Notes under the pieces: model-generated
What the model was told of the DNA's origin: nothing
Databases searched by the model: none
What the model saw: the letters and a program-made list of their open reading frames with translations, nothing else
Assembly: GCA_021789095.1 (NCBI GenBank)
Contig: JAJYJX010000095.1
Coordinates: 1-9,693, forward strand
Length of the DNA: 9,693 bases
DNA from: a bacterium
GTDB taxonomy: Bacteria; JAMCPX01
Direction: 5' to 3'
In this document: positions 5,408-9,693 of the stretch, piece by piece
How positions within the stretch are numbered: position 1 is the stretch's first letter
Layout: each line of letters begins with the position of its first letter
Program-made: the position numbers and the translations under genes

Positions 5408-7417
5408 ATGTTTAGATTCCTCTCCAGGCTGCTTTCTTACAGGTTTTATCCGGCTGTGTTTGCCGTGTTTGTTTCGGTGATCGTATCGGCAATAAGTATA
5501 TACGGCTATTTTTCGCCTGTTGATCATGCTGTTTATGATACCCTCATGAACATAAGGGAAAAACAGGTTCATACACTGCCTCCGGGACATACCGTACTTG
5601 TCACAATAGACCAGGCATCCGAAGATCACCTTGGCATGAGGATCTCGAATTTCACACGATCAATGCTTGCAAGGGCGGTTGAAAACCTTCACTCGTCGGG
5701 TGCTGCCCTTATAGGTATCGATCTCGACCTTTCAAAATCTCAGGATGCTTCTGACGATTATGCACTCGCAGCATCTATTAAAAACAGCGGTAATGTTGTT
5801 CTTGCGTCTTATGTTTCAGGCAGCAGGTTAATACAGCCGCTTGAAAGTTTCCTGTCCGGCGCAAACGGTGAAGGTCTGATAAACCTTAAAATAGACAGGG
5901 ACGGCATACTCAGGGGAACCTATGTTGTGATTAAAACCGACAAGGGTTTTTATCTGAGTCTGCCCGTTTACCTTGCCGCAAAATACAGAGACAACCGTAC
6001 ACCGCAGGTGAGATTCGGCAACGGGACCGTTATAATAAACAATACAACACTCCCTGTTTACCATGGTGAAATGCTTATAAATTATACATACGCGGGCCCA
6101 TTTGAATCCATCCCTTATTATAAAGTGCTGGATAATTCGTATAACCACAATAGTGTAAAAGGCAGGATTGTCCTCATCGGCAATACTTCCCCGCTTTATC
6201 ACGATTACACCGGTATACCTCTTAAAAGCCACAGTGGAAGGAAGACATTTTACGGTATAGAAGTTTTCGCATCTGCTGTAGACACCGTACTGAACGGAGC
6301 ATTTATAAAGTATATGTACAATAAACCGGTACTATTCATAATAGGAATTCTGATTGTCATTTCAGGTGTTATCCTGAGCCTCATCAAAAAGCCAAACCCT
6401 AAAATCCTTGTTATGGCAGGCATTGTTGCGGCAGCGGTGCTGATACAATGGCTCATGTTCGTGCAGGGGGCTTTTGTGCCTGCTTCTGTATTGTATGTAT
6501 CCGTACCCGTAATTGCATTCTATTCCATTGGTTATGATTATATGAGCGAATACAGGATCCGCAGGCATGTGTCGGAAGCCTTTGCCCACTATGTTTCGAA
6601 AGAACTCCTGAGCGAGATCATGCACAATCCCGGGAGTCTCAGGCTCGGCGGGGAAAGAAGGAATATAACCGTACTGTTTTCAGATATAAGGGATTTTACT
6701 TCTATTGCGGAACATGTTTCCCCTGAGAAGCTTGTCGAGTTTCTCCATGTATTCTTCAATGCAATGACCTCTGTAATACATTCGCACCACGGGGTAGTGG
6801 ATAAGTTCATCGGTGACGCCATAATGGCAATTTTCGGAGCGCCGGTGCCAAGCAATGACCATGCGCGCAATGCAGTGTCATCGGGCATAGGCATGATGAA
6901 GGCACTGACCGAGCTTGGCAGGCATTCGGAACGCATACTCGGTACCGGTATAGGTATTGGTATAGGCATACATACAGGCGAGGCGATTGTGGGTAATATG
7001 GGATCCGATAAAAGGTTTGATTATACAGCTATAGGCGACACAGTGAATATAGCGTCAAGGCTCGAAGGAGCTAACAAGTTTTTTGGTTCAACGTGCATAC
7101 TAAGCGAGTCAACCATGCAAATGTTGAAAAATGATGTACGCGCAAGGCAGCTTGGCATTGTGAGGGTAAAGGGTAAATCGGAAGGTATCATGCTTTATGA
7201 GCTTACGGATGGTTCTGATAATGGGTTCACACAAAAGTACAATGAAGCATGGGAGTATATCAATAAAAATAGCCTTGAACGTGCGCGTGCCATACTGGTA
7301 AAACTGCTTGATCAGAGGCCGAAAGACAAACCGTGCAGGATATTGCTTGATAAGGTTGCACATGCCGTATCAACATCCTCTCATTTTGATCCTGTTATAG
7401 AGATGAGAGAAAAATAA
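5408..7417 (+). CDS. CHASE2-domain class III adenylate cyclase
   Basis: This 669-residue membrane receptor should sense an extracytoplasmic signal and make cAMP from ATP. A first membrane helix (about 15-34) leads into a periplasmic CHASE2 domain (about 40-300), ending with VLIGNTSPLYHDYTG (255-269) and YGIEVFASAVDTVLNG (282-297). Three helices follow (307-326, 332-352, 356-376). The catalytic domain is about 418-585. Metal-binding D426 (FSDIRDF) and D470 (GDAIMAIFG) are 44 apart. K466 and T540 (YTAIGDTVN) occupy the base-selecting positions in the adenylate-type pattern, and N547 and R551 are the transition-state residues, so it looks active. A TPR-like tail (FTQKYNEAWEYINKN, then RARAILVKLLDQRPKDKP) closes it. 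Start is ATG 5408 or TTG 5405; GGGGG at 5393-5397 serves both. It lies 65-68 nt after the exported-protein gene, probably the same operon. The signal is unknown. Confidence 0.92.
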   Translation: MFRFLSRLLSYRFYPAVFAVFVSVIVSAISIYGYFSPVDHAVYDTLMNIREKQVHTLPPGHTVLVTIDQASEDHLGMRISNFTRSMLARAVENLHSSGAALIGIDLDLSKSQDASDDYALAASIKNSGNVVLASYVSGSRLIQPLESFLSGANGEGLINLKIDRDGILRGTYVVIKTDKGFYLSLPVYLAAKYRDNRTPQVRFGNGTVIINNTTLPVYHGEMLINYTYAGPFESIPYYKVLDNSYNHNSVKGRIVLIGNTSPLYHDYTGIPLKSHSGRKTFYGIEVFASAVDTVLNGAFIKYMYNKPVLFIIGILIVISGVILSLIKKPNPKILVMAGIVAAAVLIQWLMFVQGAFVPASVLYVSVPVIAFYSIGYDYMSEYRIRRHVSEAFAHYVSKELLSEIMHNPGSLRLGGERRNITVLFSDIRDFTSIAEHVSPEKLVEFLHVFFNAMTSVIHSHHGVVDKFIGDAIMAIFGAPVPSNDHARNAVSSGIGMMKALTELGRHSERILGTGIGIGIGIHTGEAIVGNMGSDKRFDYTAIGDTVNIASRLEGANKFFGSTCILSESTMQMLKNDVRARQLGIVRVKGKSEGIMLYELTDGSDNGFTQKYNEAWEYINKNSLERARAILVKLLDQRPKDKPCRILLDKVAHAVSTSSHFDPVIEMREK

Positions 7418-7457
7418 GGTATGTTTACCCGTCAGGATGCCCCGCCATTTCCTCCAC

Positions 7458-7484
7458 CCCGGCCAAGGCTTACCAACCGGGTTT
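7458..7484 (+). terminator. Weak candidate terminator after the cyclase gene
   Basis: CCCGG (7458-7462) and CCGGG (7477-7481) can pair over a 14-nt loop, followed by TTTATA. The stem is short and the T-run poor, but it lies about 40 nt past the cyclase stop and just before the regulatory region of the next gene. Confidence 0.22.
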
Positions 7485-7523
7485 ATACCATATAGAATAT
7501 TACTAATACCATTTAGTATATTA
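7485..7523. repeat. Phased tandem repeat, probable operator
   Basis: An 18-bp unit occurs at 7485-7502 (ATACCATATAGAATATTA) and again at 7506-7523 (ATACCATTTAGTATATTA) with two mismatches. The start-to-start distance is 21 bp, about two helical turns, so bound proteins would sit on the same DNA face. The second copy is also partly palindromic (ATAC/GTAT), and TACTAA/TTAGTA (7501-7506, 7513-7518) forms an inverted repeat across the junction. It lies about 100 bp upstream of the small secreted-protein gene, a suitable place for an activator or repressor. Confidence 0.5.
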
Positions 7524-7542
7524 AGAGAGCATAAGAAGATAT

Positions 7543-7559
7543 AAGTAATGAAATTACTT
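7543..7559. promoter_or_regulatory. 7-bp palindrome upstream of the small secreted-protein gene
   Basis: AAGTAAT (7543-7549) and ATTACTT (7553-7559) are perfect reverse complements around GAA. The site lies just upstream of the candidate extended -10 and would overlap the -35 region, so it could be an operator. Confidence 0.3.
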
Positions 7560-7571
7560 GATTTCTTTATC

Positions 7572-7580
7572 TGGTATGAT
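7572..7580 (+). promoter_or_regulatory. Candidate extended -10 promoter
   Basis: TGGTATGAT fits the extended -10 pattern TGnTATAAT with one mismatch in the hexamer. Transcription would begin near 7587, giving a leader of about 42 nt. No good -35 is visible, which extended -10 promoters tolerate. A TATAAT at 7605-7610 is closer to consensus but so near the ribosome binding site that its transcript would lack most of it. Confidence 0.35.
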
Positions 7581-7628
7581 AACTGCTTTATTTATTGTCT
7601 AAATATAATGTAAAGGAGGTGAAAAAGA

Positions 7629-7982
7629 ATGAGAAAGTTAATATCAGTAGCAGTAGCAGTAGCATTTGCACTTTCACTTGCAACAATAGCAATGGCAGCT
7701 CCTAAGAAAGCCGTAAAGAAAGCGGCAGGACCGGTAAAAGCAGAGGTTGTCAAGGTTGAGAAGCTGAAGAAGGCAACGATACTTGTAGTGAAGATTGACG
7801 GCAAGGAGAAGAAACTACACGTAGCAAAAGTTGCTCTCAAAGAAGCAGAGGCTCTTAAGGGTGGCGAGACAGTAGAGTTAACACTTCATGGTATGTGGGT
7901 TCACGGTATAAAGGCAGAGGCAGCAGCTCCAGCAGCAGCTCCGGCCCCGGCACCAGCTCCAGCTCCGGCTCCAGCAAAGTAA
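7629..7982 (+). CDS. Small secreted basic protein with Ala-Pro tail
   Basis: This 117-residue protein has a clear Sec signal peptide (MRK, hydrophobic core about 4-20, cleavage likely after AMA at 23). The mature part opens Lys-rich (PKKAVKKAAGPVK, 25-37). A compact strand-rich core follows (about 38-96: KVEKLKKATILVVKIDGKEK, ...GETVELTLHGMWVHGIKAE), which could be a small beta-barrel or OB/SH3-like fold. The last 20 or so residues are an Ala-Pro repeat (APAPAPAPAPAPAK), likely an extended linker or wall-spanning tail. Expression is probably high: AAAGGAGGTGA (7612-7622) matches the 16S anti-Shine-Dalgarno almost fully, and a strong terminator follows. It is monocistronic, with its own regulatory region. 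I do not recognise the family. His residues are few, so metal binding is not obvious. Confidence 0.8.
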   Translation: MRKLISVAVAVAFALSLATIAMAAPKKAVKKAAGPVKAEVVKVEKLKKATILVVKIDGKEKKLHVAKVALKEAEALKGGETVELTLHGMWVHGIKAEAAAPAAAPAPAPAPAPAPAK

Positions 7983-8021
7983 ATTCCAATTTTAAGAGAG
8001 CCCAAAGAAAAGAGCATTTTT

Positions 8022-8052
8022 TAGTGGCGCCGAAGGCGCCACTATTTTTTTT
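8022..8052 (+). terminator. Strong rho-independent terminator
   Basis: TAGTGGCGCC (8022-8031) and GGCGCCACTA (8035-8044) form a perfect 10-bp GC-rich stem with a GAA loop, followed by eight Ts (8045-8052). It lies about 40 nt after the small secreted-protein stop. On the minus strand it lacks a T-run, so it does not serve rsmE in the same way. Confidence 0.92.
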
Positions 8053-8069
8053 ACTCACATCACAAACCT

Positions 8070-8100
8070 CGCTGCATTTCAAATGAACTTTTTCGGTTTA
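8070..8100. repeat. Intergenic repeat, copy A (after rsmE stop)
   Basis: CGCTGCATTTCAAATGAAC followed by TTTTTCGGTTTA is near-identical to 9306-9335 (about 27 of 31 positions, one single-base gap). On the minus strand it starts at the rsmE stop codon itself and runs downstream. Copy B has the same orientation just after the hldE-like stop. Confidence 0.55.
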
Positions 8101-8814
8101 TTGTCCCCTGATAAAAGACACTATGCTTATTGCCGCGATTGCAGCTGTTTCGGAACGAAGTATGTTCCTTCCAAGCCTTGCAACCGGCACATTGTTAGCA
8201 AGGGCAAACTCTATTTCATCACCCGAGAATCCGCCCTCAGGACCTATGATCAGCATAACCTGCCGGGACTCTTTTATCGTGTCAAAGAGTGCAGATATAG
8301 CTCCGGCAGCTTCACCGTAATGAAACAGAACCTTGTACACCTCCGGCATACCTTTTATGAGGTTTTTATAGTCGACGGCTTCATGAAATTGCGGAATAAC
8401 AGATCGCATGCACTGACTAACTGCATCGTTTATCACAGACTCATACCTGTTGCTGAAGTTCTTTTCTTTAACCTTTACGACCGTGTATCTGGATGTAAAA
8501 GGAATAACAGCGTCAACACCGAGTTCTGTAGCCTTCTGTACGGCAAATGACATCCTGTCTTTTTTGGTTATTGATTGGGCAAGTATGATGCCTGACCTCT
8601 CATTGTCCCTGTCCAGTGTATTCAGTATCTCAAAGACTGCCTTGTGTCTTGAAAGCTGTTTCAATACTCCCGTATAGCCGGTCCCGCGTCCGTCTGTGAA
8701 TCTTAGCTGTTCGCCTGGTTTTATCCTGAGACTTTTTATGTGCCTGAATCTGGCGTCCTGTATGAGTATGGAATTGTCCCTGATATCAGCTGCCGATATT
8801 ATAAGTTGAGGCAT
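8098..8814 (-). CDS. rsmE: 16S rRNA (uracil-1498-N3)-methyltransferase RsmE
   Basis: This 238-residue protein methylates N3 of U1498 in 16S rRNA of the 30S subunit, using S-adenosylmethionine. It is close to the usual family length (about 240-250). The N-terminal PUA-like RNA-binding part (about 1-70) includes HIKSLRIKPGEQLRFTDGRG (25-44), which resembles the HL.VLR...G....DG signature. The C-terminal SPOUT knot domain has KKDRMSFAVQKATELGVDAV (84-103), the AdoMet-site loop IIGPEGGFSGDEI (189-201) and the knot segment LGRNILRSETAAIAAI (214-229). The usual Arg-rich QS.R..IP motif appears as SQCMRSVIP (133-141). Its ATG at 8814 shares a base with the uspA stop (TAATG), so it depends on translational coupling to uspA. 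An AAGG just upstream may help reinitiation. Confidence 0.93.
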   Translation of the reverse strand: MPQLIISAADIRDNSILIQDARFRHIKSLRIKPGEQLRFTDGRGTGYTGVLKQLSRHKAVFEILNTLDRDNERSGIILAQSITKKDRMSFAVQKATELGVDAVIPFTSRYTVVKVKEKNFSNRYESVINDAVSQCMRSVIPQFHEAVDYKNLIKGMPEVYKVLFHYGEAAGAISALFDTIKESRQVMLIIGPEGGFSGDEIEFALANNVPVARLGRNILRSETAAIAAISIVSFIRGQ

Positions 8815-9245
8815 TACCTTACAATGAGAACGCTGCAGTGTGCATGGTGATTTACCCTGTCACTGACGCTTCCCAGCATATGTGCTGTTACCTCGCCGTA
8901 TCCATGGCTTCCCACAACAATAAGGTCGAAATTATTTTTCTTTGCGTACTGCACAATCGTATCGCCGGGATTGCCATATTCAAGAACGTAGTGGATGCTG
9001 AGGTCATAGACTTTAAGCTGTTCTTTTCCCTCTTTAATGATGTCATTGCCTTTTTTCTTAAGTATAGAGTAAGCTTCCGGACCGAGTTCTTCAACGCCGA
9101 ACAAGCCGAATGTATTCATAGGATGCTGTATAACGGTTATAAGTGTAAGCTCTGATTTGAACCGTTTTGCGATTTCAGCTCCGACATTTATTGCCTTTCT
9201 TGCATATGAGGAACCGTCTGAAGCAACCAGTATTTTTTTATACAT
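8814..9245 (-). CDS. Universal stress protein, UspA family (ATP-binding type)
   Basis: This 143-residue single-domain cytoplasmic protein is close to standard Usp length. It opens MYKKILVASDGSSYARKAI, with the conserved Asp at 10 that contacts adenine. The nucleotide loop is intact: G112-x-x-G115-nine residues-G125-S126 (GSHGYGEVTAHMLGS), so it belongs to the ATP-binding class rather than the UspA type that lacks the motif. It ends with HCSVLIVR, the usual last strand. Usp proteins dimerise and act in stress survival or signalling, generally without a defined reaction. The start is supported by GGGAG 7 nt upstream of ATG 9245. It is the first gene of a pair with rsmE (TAATG overlap). About 100 nt separate it from the hldE-like stop upstream, and this gap holds a hairpin-forming repeat. 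Confidence 0.93.
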   Translation of the reverse strand: MYKKILVASDGSSYARKAINVGAEIAKRFKSELTLITVIQHPMNTFGLFGVEELGPEAYSILKKKGNDIIKEGKEQLKVYDLSIHYVLEYGNPGDTIVQYAKKNNFDLIVVGSHGYGEVTAHMLGSVSDRVNHHAHCSVLIVR

Positions 9246-9277
9246 AAGAAAACTCCCTTTTAGACAAATATCTTAAT

Positions 9278-9335
9278 CCCAAAAAGTTCAATAACGAGAC
9301 TGACCCGCTGCATCTCAAATAAACTTTTCGGGTTA
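9278..9335. repeat. Intergenic repeat, copy B, with terminal inverted repeats
   Basis: CCCAAAAAGTT (9278-9288) and AACTTTTCGGG (9322-9332) are reverse complements at 10 of 11 positions, enclosing 33 nt. A nested GAGA/TCTC pair lies at 9296-9299 and 9313-9316. The right part (9306-9335) matches copy A at 8070-8100. On the minus strand it begins about 14 nt past the hldE-like stop. Copy A lacks the left arm. It could be a small interspersed stem-loop repeat or an mRNA 3' processing or stabilising element. Confidence 0.5.
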
Positions 9336-9349
9336 ATACTTTTTGTTTT

Positions 9350-9693
9350 TCAGGCATACAATTTCAGTATTTTATCGATAATCTTCGATGTTGATGTATT
9401 GTTAATTACCGGAATAATAACGACTTTACCATCATATGATTCCACAAAATCCGTTCCTACTATATCTTTTTTATGCCAGTCACCGCCTTTAACAAGTACA
9501 TCCGGCTTCACGATTTGTATAAGCTCTATAGGCGTTGGTTCCTCAAAAAGGCATACATAATCAACAGGCCTGAGGGATAAAAGTACCAATGCCCTGGACT
9601 GTTGATCATTTATGGGCCTTTTTGCGCCCTTAATCTCTCTGACAGAATCATCACTGTTCATGCCGACAATAAGTATATCTCCAAGGGATTTTG
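9350..9693 (-). CDS. ADP-heptose synthase, nucleotidyltransferase domain (partial)
   Basis: The frame is open from the right edge to TGA at 9352-9350, giving the last 114 or so residues of an RfaE/HldE nucleotidyltransferase. This enzyme adenylates D-glycero-beta-D-manno-heptose 1-phosphate for LPS core synthesis. Residues in order: GDILIVGMNSDDSVREIKGA, KRPI, RALVLLSLRPVDYVCLFEEP, then TPIELI, KPDVLVKGGDWHKKDIVG and the terminal NTSTSKIIDKILK. All are standard for the family, including the VKGGD motif. The catalytic HxGH motif lies outside the window. The Met at 9661 is internal: it sits inside the conserved GMNSDDSV and the reading frame continues past it. Whether this is bifunctional HldE (with a kinase domain) or stand-alone RfaE2/HldC cannot be seen. 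Confidence 0.93.
   Translation of the reverse strand, partial: KSLGDILIVGMNSDDSVREIKGAKRPINDQQSRALVLLSLRPVDYVCLFEEPTPIELIQIVKPDVLVKGGDWHKKDIVGTDFVESYDGKVVIIPVINNTSTSKIIDKILKLYA

Noticed and set aside
6946-6972. Gly-Ile micro-repeat in the cyclase as a special element
   Set aside because: It is a short codon-level repeat extending the normal GIGIHTGE strand of class III cyclases; no sign of separate function.
7895-8086. Ser/Gly-rich plus-strand frame
   Set aside because: It is the out-of-frame reading of the Ala-Pro codon repeat and the terminator, not a gene.
9350-9661. A complete 103-residue gene starting at Met 9661
   Set aside because: The conserved GDILIVGMNSDDSV motif spans this Met and the frame continues to the edge, so the gene is partial.
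1-9693. CRISPR array, insertion sequence, tRNA or rRNA
   Set aside because: No regularly spaced repeats, transposase motifs, cloverleaf or rRNA signatures were seen; the only dispersed repeats are the short ones listed.

Overview
The window is a gene-dense piece of a Gram-negative bacterial chromosome. The Gram-negative call rests on an ADP-heptose synthase fragment (LPS inner core), a NagZ-type muropeptide hydrolase and exported periplasmic proteins. Base composition is moderate. Coding regions make heavy use of AUA (Ile) and AGG/AGA (Arg), as in some Desulfobacterota/Nitrospirota-like lineages; that taxonomic hint is inference only. No mobile element, CRISPR array, rRNA or tRNA was seen.

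Layout. (1) 1-598: a probable partial minus-strand ORF with a good sigma70-type promoter, then an AT-rich, hairpin-bearing stretch. (2) 599-1204, minus: a GNAT acetyltransferase. A 14-bp perfect inverted repeat lies between it and the divergent gene at 1364. (3) 1364-7417, plus: five genes that look like one transcription unit. These are two DppB/DppC-type ABC permeases, NagZ, an exported LPP20/FlgT-like protein with a duplicated domain, and a CHASE2 adenylate cyclase. The first four are joined by overlaps or a 3-nt gap; the cyclase follows after a short gap. (4) 7418-7628: a regulatory region with a 21-bp-period tandem repeat, a small palindrome and an extended -10. It precedes a small secreted protein with an Ala-Pro tail, closed by a strong terminator at 8022-8052. 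(5) 8098-9693, minus: hldE/rfaE2 C-terminal part (runs off the right edge), uspA and rsmE. uspA and rsmE are fused by a TAATG overlap.

How the genes may work together (inference). The permease pair plus NagZ suggests import and recycling of cell-wall (muro)peptides, though the binding protein and ATPases are not in the window. The exported duplicated-domain protein and the CHASE2 cyclase in the same unit hint that envelope state may be coupled to cAMP production. The most interesting non-coding signals are the phased tandem repeat before the small secreted protein, the long palindrome between the divergent genes, and a roughly 30-bp repeat after the stop codons of both rsmE and hldE.
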